The notes: generated by a model from the letters alone, not told the origin. A stretch of 64,000 nucleotides of DNA from Blastocladiella emersonii ATCC 22665 (GCA_025594325.1 JANHCV010000005.1:833501-897500); one strand, 5' to 3'. Positions 1 through 11,206 are shown, numbered from the stretch's first letter. Numbers and translations are program-made.

Positions 1-234
1 GTACGAGCCCTCGCCGACCGCGGACAGGAACTCGAAGTCGGACACGCCGCGCTTGCGTGGTGCGGCGGCGGCGGCGGTGGCGCCCGAGGATGACGACGAC
101 GCGGCGCCGGCGTGGTCGCTCGAGTTGGACGTGGTGCGCGACTCGCGCAGCGGCGGCTGCAGCGCGTCGGCCGTGGCCGTTGCCGGCGGTGGTTGTTGTT
201 GTTGCATGTTGCTGGCACTGGCTGCTGGATCCAT
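1..234 (-). CDS. Protein kinase N-terminus, PDK1/Pkh-like (partial)
   Basis: Only the first 78 codons are in the window; the gene continues beyond base 1. The start is the ATG at 234-232, in a good context (GCC before ATG). The N-terminal 57 residues are low complexity (Gln run, Ser and Ala runs). They are followed by RKRGVSDFEF and then VGEGSY, the start of a glycine-rich ATP-binding loop. A D-F-x-F lead into GEGSY is typical of PDK1/Pkh kinases, which phosphorylate the activation loop of AGC kinases. That assignment is inference from about 15 residues; another Ser/Thr kinase family is possible. The gene is divergent from the GRASP gene at 559. Confidence 0.55.
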   Translation of the reverse strand, partial: MDPAASASNMQQQQPPPATATADALQPPLRESRTTSNSSDHAGAASSSSSGATAAAAAPRKRGVSDFEFLSAVGEGSY

Positions 235-558
235 GGCGGGTGGTGGTGGCGAGATGAGAGCGGGTCCCTGGCGAGGAGCGCGCACTCATCGCGGTCGCGA
301 GGCGCGAGCGAGCAACGGCAACCGAGAACAGAGGCGCGACGCGGAAGAGCGTCACGTGGCGCTGGGGGGCTTGCTAGTCGCGTGCGTTCGCCGCCTTCGC
401 CCTGCCTCGCCGCGCGCCTTGGCCAACGCCGGCGCCCTCTCTCTCCCTTCCCCCTCGCCAAGCGCACACGCACCGCATAACGCTACGCATCCACGGCGCA
501 ACCTGCCGCTCTTGCTTCTATCGACCCCCGAGAAGCCACCCGCCGCCGCGCCAGATCG
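235..558. other. Divergent intergenic region (kinase / GRASP)
   Basis: This is a 324-bp region between two divergent starts. The half nearest the GRASP gene is C/T-rich (CTCTCTCCC tract near 440-455), as expected for a fungal promoter and leader. I see no further gene. Confidence 0.4.
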
Positions 559-3500
559 ATGGGGAACACGAGCTCGACCACCATCGACCCCGCCCGCAAG
601 GGCTACCACGTCCTCAAGGTCAGGGACGCCTCGCCCGCCTACGACGCCGGCCTGCTCAGCTACTTTCACTTTATCGTCGCCGTCAACGGCCAGTCGCTGG
701 CACGTATCCTGGCGTGTGTGCGCGTTCTACCAGCGCTTACCTCTCGACCACCCGACAGGACAATGAGCCCGCCCTGTTCCCCAACACCATCAAGGCGAGC
801 GTCGACCGGCCCGTGACCCTGACCATCTTCTCGGGCAAGACCAACGACTACGCCGACATCACGCTGACGCCGCGGTGGTGGGCCGACGAGCGCGACGGCC
901 TGCTCGGGTGCTCGATCCGCTACTGCGACTACGCCGGCGCCCTGATGCACGTCTGGCACATTGTCGAGGTCCTGCCCAACTCGCCCGCCTCGCTCGCGGG
1001 CCTCAACATCGACTCGGACTACATTGTCGGCACCCCGGAACTCGTCCTGCGCGAGCAGCAGGAACTCTACGCCCTGCTCGCCTCGCGCGCCGCCGAGAAC
1101 AAGCCCGTCCGCCTCTTCGTCTACAGCACCGTCCACCGCGCCGTCCGCGACGTCGTCCTCCACCCGCGCCGCGACTGGGGCGGCGAGGGCCTGATTGGTG
1201 CCGAGCTCGGCTACGGCGCTCTCCACAAGATCCCCGTCGACGAAGACTCGCAGTACGAGGACACGGACGACGAGCTGCGCAACGACCCGCTCGCCCCCGC
1301 GACCGTCCCGCCGCCCGCCCTCGCGCCCGCGCCGGCCGCTGCTGCTGCCGCTTCCCCCGTGCCCGTGCCACCGCAGGACGCCGAGCCGCTCCTCCCCGAG
1401 TCCAACCCCGCGGACCTCCAGGTCCTCGCCGAGATCCCCTCGTTCGCTGCGCCCGCACCCTCCAAGTACGCCCGCACCCTCGCCACGGGGCTCCCAACCG
1501 GGCCCGTCGAGGTCAAGCCCGCCACCGAGTACGCCGGCCTCGCCGCCCCGCCCACCGACGCCGTGCTCGCCAAGGCCCGCCGCTCGGTCGATCTCGCGCA
1601 CCCGCCGATCCTCGCCGGCAGCCCCGTCGGCGCGAGCGCGGCGTCCCCGGCCCCGCACGACCACCACCATCACCATGGCTCTGGCTGCGGCCACGATCAC
1701 GACCATCACCATCATCCCGCGCAGCCGCCGATGCAACAGCAGCAGTACTACCCGCAAGGCCCGAGCTCGCCCGCCCCGACCGCGCCCGCGCCCGCCTACG
1801 ACCCCTACAGCCTGCAGCACGCGCCGAGTCCGTACGGCCAGCCGCTCTACAACCAGCAGCAGCCGCCCGTCAACACCTACAGCCCTGCTCCGCACTCGCA
1901 CGCGCACGCTGCGCATGATCACGTACACGGCCACGGCTGCGACCACGACCACGCGCACGACCACGCCCACCACCATCATCACCCTGAGCAGCCACAGCAG
2001 CAGCAGCAGTACTACCAGCAGCCCTACGCCCCCGCCGACCACCAGTACCCGCCCGTCCAGTCATTCGGCCTCTCGCCCATGGCCACCACCATGGCGCCCG
2101 CCCCGCAGACCTTCACCGACGACGCCGTCCCGCTCGTCCCGCTCACCACGCCCGCTGCGGCCGCGAACGATGCTGCGGCCGCCCCGGCGGCCATGTCGCC
2201 GACGTTCGCCACGGACCCGTACCCGCCCTCGTTCGGCGGGCTCGCGCTCCCCGCCAAGACCCCGAGCCCCGACGGGTCTCACCACCACCATCACGATCAT
2301 GGACATTTCCATGCCGAGCAGCAGCAGCACGCCGCGCACTTTGACCACCACCACCATCACGCGCATGAGCAAGACCACGGCGCGGTCTACAAGCCCCCTC
2401 GCGCCGCCGTGAGCCCCGCCGCACACGCCGTGTCGCCCGTCCAGCACCCCGCTGCTCCCCGCGCCGTCTCCCCTCGCGCAGTTTCGCCCGTCGCTGCCGC
2501 TCCCCGCGCTGCGTCCCCGCACGCACCGACGCCCGCGCCCGCGGCCGACCTGACCGTGTCGGCGCCCTCGTACGCCGAGATCGCGCTCCCCTCCGGCACC
2601 AGCCCGACGACGCTCGACGCACCGCAGCCTGACCTCTCGGCCTTCTCGTTCGACCCCGCTGGTCAGTCCGGCGCGTCGTTCTTCGACATCGTCGCGGCTA
2701 ACCCGCCCGCCGCCAACACGTATACGGCGCCGCCGACCCAGGTGTATGCGCCGCCGCAGCCTGTGGCGTCGCCCCCGCAGCCCGCGGTCGCGCCTGCGGT
2801 GCAGAGTCCCGTCCAGCGTGCGGCGTCGGCGGTCTCGGCGCGCGCCGTGAGCCCGGCTCCCTTCGCGGTGGCGGCGACGAGCCCGGTGGTGGCTCCTGCA
2901 CCGGCTGTCGCGGCGCCCGTGAGCCCCATGGTCGCGGCTGCTCCGGTTTCGCCGGCCGTGCGTGCTGCCAGCCCTGCCGCAGCGCCAATCCAGTCCTCGA
3001 GCCCCGCGTTCCCGGCCGCGGCTAGTCCTGCGTTCGCCCCGGCTGCTGCCGTGCCCAAGGCGTTCGTCCCCGCCGAGGCCCGCGCCGCGAGCCCCGCGTT
3101 CGTCCCCGCCGCTGTCCCCAACTTTGTGCCCATCGCCGACGCGCGCGCGGCGAGCCCCGTCGCGCCCGCTCCCGCGGCCGTGTCGCCCGTCGCCGCGCCA
3201 GTTCCGCGCGCTGAGACCGTTTCCCCGGCTCCCGCCCCCGCCGCGACCGAGCCCGTGCCGCGCGCCCTGTCGCCCTTCTCGTCCATCTTCGGCACCGCCG
3301 CCGACGCCGCCGACCCAGCCGCCAACATGTTCGCGCCACAGGTCCCGGCAACCGAGCGCGCGGCGAGTCCCGGCCACTTTGCCCTCTACTCGGCGAGCCC
3401 CGCGGCTCCCACCGCCGCTTCAGCGCCGCCGGCCCGCGCGTTCTCGCCCGTTGAGTCGCTCCCCGCCGCCGCCGCCGCCGCTCCCGTAGTTCCGGCCACC

Positions 3501-4529
3501 GCGCGCGGCCCGTCGCCCGCCCCGCTCGTCGACTTCTCCATGTCGCCGCCGCGCCCGGCCTCGACGACGGTCCCCGCGCCCGGTAACTTCTTCAGCGGCA
3601 GCGCTCCCGCTGCGGCGGACGCCATGTCGGCCTCCAGCCTGTTCGGCGCGTCTGACACGGGCGCCGCGGCGTCGCTGTTCGACTCGTTCGGCGGCGCCGA
3701 CGATCCGTTCGCTGCGATCGCGCCGGCCTCGGTCCCGCTCGCGTCGGCCAACGTGCCGTCGCAGTCGCAGACGCTCGCCGAGCTCGACGCGATGCTCGAC
3801 ACGATGAGTCTCCAGCAGGAGCCCGTCACGGCGCCGGTGCCAATCCCTGGCCTGCACGACGCTGCGGCGGTCGCGAGTCCTGCGGTCGCGCCGGCTCCGG
3901 TCCAGGCCGCAGCGAGCCCGTATGCTGCTCCTACTGCTGCCGCGGCGAGTCCGTTTGCTGCTCCGGCCCCCGCACCGGCCGCTGCCTCGAGCCCGTTCAC
4001 CGCCCCCGCCCCTGCCCCCGTCGCCACGCCCAACTCGTTTGTCCCGCCCACGCCCGCGCCGGCGTACTTCAACCGCTACGGCGCCCCGTCTTCTTCCCCT
4101 GCGCCCGCTGCTCCCGCTGCTGCCGGGAGCCCGTCCGCCGGCGCCGCGTCCTCTCCGGCCCCCGCGGCCGCGCTGTTCGCCAACTCGCCCGACATCTCGG
4201 CCATTTTTGGCGGCAGCCCGTCGACTTCGGCCGCTGCTCCCCCACAGCGCATGGGGACGCCCGGCACGACCTCGCTCCCGCACTCGGCGTCGTGGACGTC
4301 CGCTGGAGGCGCGGCGTCGCCCGCGGCCTCGGCGCTGTTCGGCGCATCGAACGCGGGCGACGCGGCGACGTTCTTTGCGGGTCCGCCCGTCACGGCGACG
4401 CCGCCTCCCCCGCAGGGCGGTGCGGGCGGGATGTCGCGGTCCAGCTCGGGGAACCTGTTCAGCGGCGCGCAGGCGCAGCAAGCGAGTACGTGGAGCACGC
4501 CCGAGAAGGGGACGAATCCCTTCCTGTGA
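559..4529 (+). CDS. GRASP55/65-type Golgi reassembly stacking protein, with long His/Ala-Pro-rich tail
   Basis: The gene encodes a peripheral Golgi protein that tethers cisternae and supports unconventional secretion. Exons are 559-699 and 759-4529 (1303 aa). It starts MGNTSS, giving Gly2, the myristoylation site of GRASPs. Two tandem PDZ-type GRASP domains fill about residues 15-210; recognisable pieces are VWHIVEVLPNSPASLAGL and DWGGEGLIGAELGYG. The rest (about 1090 residues) is a disordered Ala/Pro/Ser-rich tail with many A-x-SP motifs, three dense His clusters (roughly codons at 1660-1715, 1890-1985 and 2278-2375), poly-Gln and a final NPFL. Animal GRASPs are about 440-460 aa, so the tail is unusual. 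The intron at 700-758 appears to be GC-AG: donor GCACGT, branch CTTAC, acceptor ACAG. No GT donor restores the frame. It is convergent with PIH1, 59 bp apart. Confidence 0.93.
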
Positions 4530-4588
4530 TGAACGAAAATGTACCAGATGTCGATTGCACACGCATATCAAAATGTATTCCCACCCTA

Positions 4589-5592
4589 TCACGCCGATCC
4601 CGCGAGGTACGGCAACGTGACAGCGAGCGTGCGCGTCGCCTTGTCAAACACGGCGTCGCACTTCTCCGCATCCACATCGACGAGCGGGTCGAGCGGCACG
4701 CTGAGCGCGTACAGCGGGTGGTCGATATCGACGCGCGCGGGCTCGATGTCGACGTCAATCTTCTCGGCCGTGTACACGAGCGGGAGCGCGACCGACACCA
4801 CGACGTGGCGCCGCGCCGCGTCGCGCCGCAGCGTGTACGTCGGCCGCTGTTTCGTCGCCGTCGCGATCCCCGCGCGCTGCGGCCGGTAGATGGTGTGCGG
4901 CGCGACGGCGCCCTTGGATTTCATTTTCGGGAGCGAGAAGTCGCGCGAGAGGGACAGCTTGTGCTTCTCCTCGACCCACTCGAGCGCGAGCTCGATCAGG
5001 AAGACCTTGAAGTCCCAGTCGGCCTCGCCCCGCTCGTGCACGTCGCTGTGCACCAGCGCGTCGACGACGAGGCAGGCGCGGCCGGCTACACGGTGTGTGC
5101 CGGGTGTGAGCGAGGCGGTGCACAGGATCGAAGAGCGAACGCACCCTTGTCCGAATCGTCGCGCAGACCCGAGAGGCTCATCGGGACGCGCCACGTCGGC
5201 TTCCCATCTTCCGTCGTCGCCTCGCCCTTGAGCGCGCGCTTGATCTCGTCCTCGGTCGCAACCGGCGGCGCAGGCACGTACGGCGAGTGTGTCATGTTGA
5301 CAAACACCTTGAGCCCTGACGGGTACGACTCGGTCGACTTGGTCAGCGCCGTCTTGACCACGTACCCGCGCAGCGGCGTGATCTCGCTCTTCTCGCGCTC
5401 GACGTGCTCGCGCTGCATCGCCTCGAGCAGGGACTTTTGGAGGCCCGGGTCCGACTCGATGGCCGCCTGCATGATGGCGCGCATCTCGTCGGTCACGGGC
5501 TCGCCGTTGGCCGCGGCAGCGAGCGCGTCGCCCGCGCCCGGGATGCTGCTCAGCGCGGCGAGGTGGTTGGTTTCGCCGGTCGGGGTGGTCAT
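4589..5592 (-). CDS. PIH1: PIH1 domain protein (R2TP complex subunit)
   Basis: This is the adaptor that links HSP90 to the Rvb1/Rvb2-Tah1 (R2TP) complex for assembly of snoRNPs, PIKKs and RNA polymerase. Exons on the minus strand are 5592-5145 and 5085-4589 (314 aa). The 59-nt intron (5144-5086) has donor GTGCGT and acceptor GTAG. The joined sequence has the PIH1 N-domain signature: FVNMTHSPYVP, then WRVPMSLS, then a DALVHSDV-like strand, then FKVFLIELALEWVEEKHKL. The C-terminal part (about residues 200-314) has the beta-rich CS-like character of the family. The start ATG at 5592 has A at -3; an in-frame ATG at 5625 would add 11 residues. It is divergent from eIF2B beta with 272 bp between starts. 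Confidence 0.9.
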
Positions 5593-5864
5593 GGTTGCAT
5601 CGAGTGGTGGCGGGGTGCGTTGCATGGGAAGCCGGATGGGGAGGAAGAGAGAAAGGAGGCGACGCGCGAAAGGGGCGGACGAGTCGACGCGACTCGGCGC
5701 AGGTGACCCGGTTGCCACGCCCGTCGTGCTCGCTTTTGGTCGCTGTTCGACGTTCCGCGCGACCTTCACCTCGCTCCGCCCTCGGCAACCTTCACGAGGG
5801 CAACGACGACAACGGAGCGCACGACGCACGCACGACCCTGCAACGCATCAACTGACCCTACGCC

Positions 5865-7279
5865 ATGGGCCACGTCAAGACCCCGCACGTCAGCGCGCGC
5901 GTGCAGACCGCCATCGAGCTGTTCATCTCGCAGCTGCGGCGCCGGTATCTACTCTTCGCGGCCCTGCCTGTTGTTGGTCTCCGATCTGACGCAACCATAC
6001 GTGTAGCCAGATCCAGGGCTCGCACGCCGTGTCCGAGAAGATGCTCGACATCCTGCGCATGGTCGTGTCGTCGGGCAAGTGGGGCACCGTCAACGTGCTG
6101 ATCGACCTGATCAAGCTCGTCGGCAAGCGGTGCCAGGACGCCCAGCCCATGGAGCTGTGCACGGGCAACACGGTGCGCCGCCTGCTCAACGTGATCCGCG
6201 AGGAGTGCCACCAGCTGCAGGCCGACGCGCGCGCGGCCGCTACGACGGGCTCTGCGTCCGCCACGTCGGCGCCCATTGCCATTGCGCCGTCCGCGGCGAC
6301 TCCTGCGGCGGCGGCGGGCGACGACGCGGCCCTCAGCCCGACGCACGCGTCGCACCTGCACCACCACCACCACAAGCCGTCCGTCTTCAGCTTGTTCCCC
6401 GACGCCGACACGGACGCCATCGATTTCGCCGCCATCAAGTCGACCACCACCAAGTCGCTGTTCGTCGAGGCCGTCAACGAGATGATCGACGAGCTGCGCG
6501 GCCTGCACGAGTCGATTGCCGCGCAGTCGGTCGCCCACATCCACAGCAACGAGGTGATCCTGACGTGCGGCGACTCCATGACCTCCGAGACCTTCTTCAA
6601 GTACGCGGCCAAGAAGCGCCAGTTCCACGTCATCGTCGTCGAGTCGGCCCCGGCCTTCTCGGGCCAGCGCCTCGCCGCCAAGCTCGCCGCCGCCGGCATC
6701 GAGACCACCGTGATCCCGGACGCGGCCGTCTTCGCCGTCATGTCGCGCGTCAACAAGGTGGTCCTGGGCACGCACGCCGTGCTCGCCAACGGCGGCCTCG
6801 TCGCCGTCGCGGGCGCGTCCACGCTCGCCGCCGCCGCCAAGCACTACGGCGTGCCCGTGGTCGTCGTCGCCGGCCTCTACAAGCTCACGCCGCAGCACCC
6901 GTTTGACCTCGACGTGTTCAACCTCATGACCGCGCCCGCCGCCGTCGCCCCCTACGCCGACCCGGACCTCTCGGCGCGCGCCGAGGTCCTCGCCCCGCAG
7001 TGCGACTACGTCGCGCCCGAACTCGTCTCGCTCTTCATCACCAACGAGGGCGCCTTCGCACCCTCGTACATGTACCGCCTCCTCACCGAGTCGTACCACA
7101 TGGACGACGTCGACCTCGAGCCCAGCCCCGGCGCGTTCGACCGCTTCTTTGCCCAGTCCGAGAAGAAGGCCGCGACGGCTGCGGCCGCGGCCCGGAAATC
7201 GGCTGAGAGCCCAAGTAGCGGCGGCAGCAGCGCACCGGCCGTGGCCGCGGCGGTGGCGGATGACGAGGACGACGAGTAG
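5865..7279 (+). CDS. GCD7: Translation initiation factor eIF2B subunit beta
   Basis: This is a regulatory subunit of the guanine-nucleotide exchange factor for eIF2; with alpha and delta it senses phosphorylated eIF2. Exons are 5865-5944 and 6007-7279 (450 aa). The 62-nt intron has donor GTATCT, branch CTGAC and acceptor GTGTAG. Splicing gives QLRRRQIQGSHAVSEK, the usual N-terminal helix of the family. The IF-2B Rossmann-like core includes EVILTCGDSMTSETFF, VNKVVLGTHAVLANGG and YGVPVVVVAGLYKLTP. A low-complexity insertion (Ala-rich, then HHHHH) lies around residues 110-145. The end is Ala/Ser-rich and acidic, closing DDEDDE. Confidence 0.95.
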
Positions 7280-7363
7280 GGCGATAGTTTGAATACATTT
7301 TTGGGACTCCCGCGCTCCCTTGCTAGCTAGTCTTCCACATTCATTGCGAGTGAAGCGGTTCCA

Positions 7364-8086
7364 TTACGCAGTCGCCTTCCACATCCGGATCCCGCCCGCG
7401 AGCCCGCCGACAACGCCGAACAGCGCCACCCAGTTGCCCGGCAGTGGGTAGCTGGGCAGCGACCAGTGGATGGCCATGGGCAGGTCGCACAGCTGCGCGG
7501 TCAAGCGGAGCCGGAGGTCCTTGATCTTGTTGCGAGCGGCGGCGCGGTCGACGCCCTCGCGGCGCGCATCCCGCTGCGCCTCGCGCATCGCCTGGGCGAG
7601 CGACCACAGCTCGAGCGCGATCCACGCGGTCCACGCGATGCAGCTGAGCCGCGACCACCGGTCGAGCGTCAGCGGCGCCATGCGCACGATCCCGTGCGCG
7701 CCCAGCCAGTACATGAGCTCGGCCGGGTGGTACACGAGCATCGTCGCGTTCTGCACGGCCACGCGCAACGTCGGGTTATACTCGACGGGCACCGCGTACT
7801 CGATGCTCGGCACGATCCCGAACACGCGCATCGCGATCCGCGTGTCCGAGAGCGCCGAGACCAGTGCCTTGAGCTGCGCGACCAGCGCGGACTTGGGCCG
7901 CCGCGCGCCCACGTAGTGCGCCACCAGCGACAGCGTGTACACGACGATCCGGAAGACCTTGTCCAGCCCGTACACGTCGCTCGTCAGCTTCGTGAACCGC
8001 TGGAACGTCCGCCGCAGGTGCTTCTCGTACAGCGCCGGCAACAGCGGGAGCGCCGCGGCGGGAGACTTGCCGAGATCCGACGGCAT
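7364..8086 (-). CDS. PEX11: Peroxisomal membrane biogenesis protein PEX11
   Basis: PEX11 elongates and divides peroxisomes by inserting amphipathic helices into the membrane. The gene is a single exon of 240 aa, close to the usual 230-250. The N-terminal amphipathic stretch FQRFTKLTSDVYGLDKVFRIVVYT and the LSDTRIAMRVFGIVPSIEY segment match the family. An internal hydrophobic region and a C-terminal hydrophobic segment before a short tail ending MWKATA are also typical. It is convergent with eIF2B beta, 84 bp between stops. Confidence 0.87.
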   Translation of the reverse strand: MPSDLGKSPAAALPLLPALYEKHLRRTFQRFTKLTSDVYGLDKVFRIVVYTLSLVAHYVGARRPKSALVAQLKALVSALSDTRIAMRVFGIVPSIEYAVPVEYNPTLRVAVQNATMLVYHPAELMYWLGAHGIVRMAPLTLDRWSRLSCIAWTAWIALELWSLAQAMREAQRDARREGVDRAAARNKIKDLRLRLTAQLCDLPMAIHWSLPSYPLPGNWVALFGVVGGLAGGIRMWKATA

Positions 8087-8499
8087 GGTGATGCTGCAAG
8101 CAGGGTGGGCAGGTCAGCACGGCGGCGGCATGGCGGCGTCGGTGGGCCTGGAGGCATACATTTGCAGGTGGTAAGTCTAGTCGTCCAGCGCACAGGGACG
8201 CTCAAAGATGCATGGGTTGAGGGGAGCGGGGGCGGGAGAGAGAAGCGGCCGCCGGCGTTCGGATCGCGCGGCTGACCACCGCGACGGCCGCCGCGGAGTG
8301 ATGTCGCCCGCGCGCCGTGAAAAAATAGTCTCTCCTCCCCTTCCGCGCAAACCATGAAAGCTTGTCTCTCGTGATTCAAAGATGCAACACCATGCAACGC
8401 TCTCTTGATGAACGTCGTGGATGCTTACGACCGCGATCGCGCCGTGACGAGCAACCGTCTGCGGCCTGAGGACTCGCTGCGCGGCTTGCACGCGCGGAC

Positions 8500-8860
8500 C
8501 GCGTCTGTTGGCCAGTCGCGAGACATCGGTCGACGCTCGAGTCTTCTGTTCGAGGAGCGAGAGTTGCTTGGAGACACGCGAATGAGCAGTGCTCGGCGGA
8601 GGAGTGGCCGATGAGCTTCGACGTGGGCTCGGAGCGACGTGATACCACGGTGTTGCTTGGCGCGACTTGCCCGTAACCCACGTCCGCTGGCCATTCTCGA
8701 GACCCCGATTGGCGCTCGGGTCGTTCGTTCGATGGGCGAGAGCCGCTTGGAGACACGCAAGCGCGCGGCGCTCAGCGGGCAGCGTTGGGCTTCGACGTGG
8801 CCTCGGAGCGACGTGATGCCACCACCGTGTTGCGTGGCCCATGGTGCCCTTGCATCGCGC
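8500..8860. repeat. Diverged two-copy tandem repeat, unit about 178 bp
   Basis: The same ordered blocks recur about 175-180 bp apart. CTTGGAGACACGC is at 8567 and 8746, and CTCGGAGCGACGTGAT is at 8628 and about 8802. A TGGCCA...CTCGAGAC-like block precedes each set. Similarity is imperfect, so this is an old duplication. Confidence 0.6.
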
Positions 8861-8872
8861 GTCCTTCGCTCT

Positions 8873-8914
8873 CTGACTGGTTTGTGAACGACACTGACTG
8901 GTTTGTGAACGACA
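8873..8914. repeat. Perfect 21-bp direct repeat, two copies
   Basis: The unit CTGACTGGTTTGTGAACGAC plus A occurs twice back to back. It is short and recent. Confidence 0.8.
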
Positions 8915-9337
8915 ATGACCCGGATCGGGGTCGGAAGCGCGTTGGTAGACGCGACTTCGGCGGCGCGCCTCTGCGTTCAGTGCCGCCTCCGATACGACTG
9001 CTGAACGCTTCAAACACGTTGCTTCTCGATGTGCATCGCGTCCTCGAGCCGAATTTGGGTATCACTCCGCCCAGGATCGGCCGGAGTGGCCTGGGGTCTA
9101 GTCAACCACCAGAAACTTCTCCGGCGCCACAGGAGAAGGCCGCACGCGAGCTTGCCCGACGCCCGCCCACCAGGTAGTTTGCCTCACGGTCGCATGAAGA
9201 AAACTTCTCCCCGAGATCGCTGGAAGCTCACCGTCGTTGCGAACGTTGACTGCTCTCCTTCTCCCCTTTGACGTCGTCCGTCCGAACTTGGTGCATCTCG
9301 CTGCCATCGACCTCAAGAACGAAACCATCCCCTCGCC

Positions 9338-9832
9338 ATGACCAACGCCGCCGCCCACAAACCCGTCGTCCTCGCCGCCCTCCTCGTGTCGGCTGTCTTC
9401 CTGATCGCAAGCACGGTCAAGACCGGCTTCCTGTTCAGCTCGTACCAGCCCAATGCCTACCCGGAGTGGATGGACATTTTCAACAAGAACAAGGCGTCGC
9501 GGCAGCCAATCGAGCGCGACACGCTGATCATCCTGGCCGTCGTGAGCGCCATCCAGACCGCGTGGGCGCTGCTCGTCCTTATCGGCCAAATGCTGGCGGG
9601 CAAGGTCAACGGCAGTCCAACGTTCTCTATGTTCGCCTGCTTCCTGTCGTTTGTTGCGGATCTCGCGACCGGAATCCTCGCGGCGACGCTGCACGGGTTC
9701 CCCGAGCCCTACCGCTCGCCCGTGGCTCCGCTGTGCGGGCTCTCAGCCCTCTGCGCGCTGTATCTCATGGTGCAGTACCGCAAGGCTCGCCGCGAGATGT
9801 CGCTGGAGCATGGCGCGGCCGCGAAGGCCTAG
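9338..9832 (+). CDS. Small four-TM membrane protein of unknown function
   Basis: This is a 164-aa single-exon gene. Hydrophobic segments at about residues 9-28, 62-86, 97-118 and 128-145 predict four membrane spans with both ends cytosolic. A polar loop (YPEWMDIFNKNKASRQ) lies between the first two spans. The C-terminal tail is basic then Ala-rich. I do not recognise the family. GC-rich codon use like its housekeeping neighbours and the ATG context (CGCCATGACC) support it being real. Confidence 0.65.
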   Translation: MTNAAAHKPVVLAALLVSAVFLIASTVKTGFLFSSYQPNAYPEWMDIFNKNKASRQPIERDTLIILAVVSAIQTAWALLVLIGQMLAGKVNGSPTFSMFACFLSFVADLATGILAATLHGFPEPYRSPVAPLCGLSALCALYLMVQYRKARREMSLEHGAAAKA

Positions 9833-10391
9833 GTACAGATGCTCGCTGTCCCGATGATCCGCAGTATAAAATAGACGATTGGTTTTGCTGGACTATTCCA
9901 CGCTTTCGAGAGTTTGAGAGGTTCGCGAGGCTGACCAGCGAAGTGATCGATCGGGCAGCGTGGCGCGACGTGAGTGGCGCAACGCGTCCCGCGTCACTGA
10001 AAATCGAAGCTGGCCGCTCACTTCGCGTGCTTGCGAACGACTTTTTTTTGGCTGAATCAATGAAATGCCATGGGCACAGCTACAAAGCACTGATCGGAAC
10101 CCCGTGGACAACACACGGACAGGTCGCAGCTGCCGGCGGCTCAACTTTGACCTGCGGGACAAACCGGTGACAATCCAGCAGTATCTCCTGACGGAGGCGT
10201 TCAGGGAGTAGAGCTACGAGCTCAATCATGGTTGCAGCGCAAAAAAACGCTAAAAAGAATCCCTCGTTCAGCTCTTGTCCAGTTACTCAACGATCGCACA
10301 ATGCCACTCATGCAAACTTTTACTATGGGCAGTCTGAGCGGACCGACTGCCGCTTCTACGCGGGGATCTGCTCAGGCCAGCGCTCCTACAC
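9833..10391. other. Lower-GC intergenic DNA
   Basis: There is no recognisable gene. It contains A-runs and a Pro/Ala/Thr-rich short open frame starting at 10232. It lies immediately upstream of the broken frame that carries the Mutator-like element and may be its decayed 5' part. Confidence 0.4.
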
Positions 10392-10883
10392 GTGCACCTG
10401 TGCAGCCTGCCCAGGCTAGCGCTCCTACGCGCGCGCCTATGCAGCCTAGTGGCTGCTGCAGAAACCAACGGCTGGACCTCTCGAATGGTGTCCAAGAGCG
10501 ATGACGGCGACGCCAAGACCATCGAAGGCGCGATTCCTGGCGCGTTCACGGCGCAGCCCGCAACCGCTTCCATCGTGCCACGGCCACAGGCGGACATGCA
10601 GCAGATTCAGCTGTCAAGCAGCTCGGCCGAGACCAAGGTCAAGAAGCTTGAGGCGCAGGTCAGCGATTTGGACTCCAAGCTCAACGCGATCGCGCCGCAG
10701 GTGTTCAATACCATCATCAACTGCAGCGAGAGCGCTTTGAATGGTCCTCGTACGAACTTCCGTGGCAGCAGTTTGGTGGCCGTGACAACTGGTCTGCTGC
10801 ACCAAACCCGTGGAACAAGGTCCCGGCCGCGCCGAACGGGTCGCCCTTGAAGCTTCATCCCGCCGTACTGGCCGTCATCCTGG

Positions 10884-10891
10884 CCAACGAG
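10884..10891. repeat. Target site duplication, left copy (CCAACGAG)
   Basis: Identical to 14907-14914. Removing one copy keeps the interrupted reading frame in phase. Confidence 0.85.
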
Positions 10892-10986
10892 GGCGATTCC
10901 TATTCTGCCCCCCAGCCGGTTATTCTGCCCCCCGCAGCTATTCTGCCCCCTCGGCTATTCTGCCCCCAAGCCACGGTCACATGATA
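10892..10986 (+). repeat. MULE left terminal inverted repeat
   Basis: It contains four TATTCTGCCCCC(C) blocks at roughly 17-18 bp spacing, then an internal end reading GGTCACATGAT. It matches the reverse complement of 14812-14906 block for block. Confidence 0.9.
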
Positions 10987-11206
10987 TCGCGACGCGTCGA
11001 TTTCCCGCGGCCGGCCGCCGTTCTCACGGCCCCGTCGACTTGTACTGACTCCGCAAAAAATCGCACACATAAAAAAGAGTTCATGCAACGTGATGAAAAA
11101 TGCTGAATGAAAAGCTCACGCGAAGCGATGTCGCTGCCAAATGAAAAACGGAAGCGTCTATATTCAACGGGTCGACAGGCTCAACATTTCTTGCTCTTAT
11201 CCAACT

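Larger units (their letters stand above)
8087..9337. other. Intergenic region without a convincing gene
   Basis: This is 1.25 kb between PEX11 and the four-TM gene. Open frames of up to 278 codons exist on the minus strand, but they follow a two-copy tandem repeat and resemble no family. The repeats are listed separately. The last ~90 bases before 9338 are C/T-rich and look like a promoter/leader. Confidence 0.5.

Noticed and set aside
704-756. U12-type (GTATCC...AC) intron in the GRASP gene
   Set aside because: It would be in frame (SLAQDNE) and GTATCCT resembles a U12 donor, but the branch is weak, and GCACGT...ACAG matches the local U2 consensus better.
666-2042. 458-codon minus-strand frame opposite the GRASP gene
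   Set aside because: Val/Arg/Gly-rich mirror of the Ala/Pro/His codons on the plus strand; a composition shadow.
3420-4592. 390-codon minus-strand frame over the GRASP tail
   Set aside because: Arg/Gly-rich antisense of a GC-rich gene, no domain, overlaps a confident gene.
8177-9013. 278-codon minus-strand frame between PEX11 and the four-TM gene
   Set aside because: Its internal similarity comes from the 178-bp tandem DNA repeat, and other frames over the same repeat are equally open; no recognisable protein.
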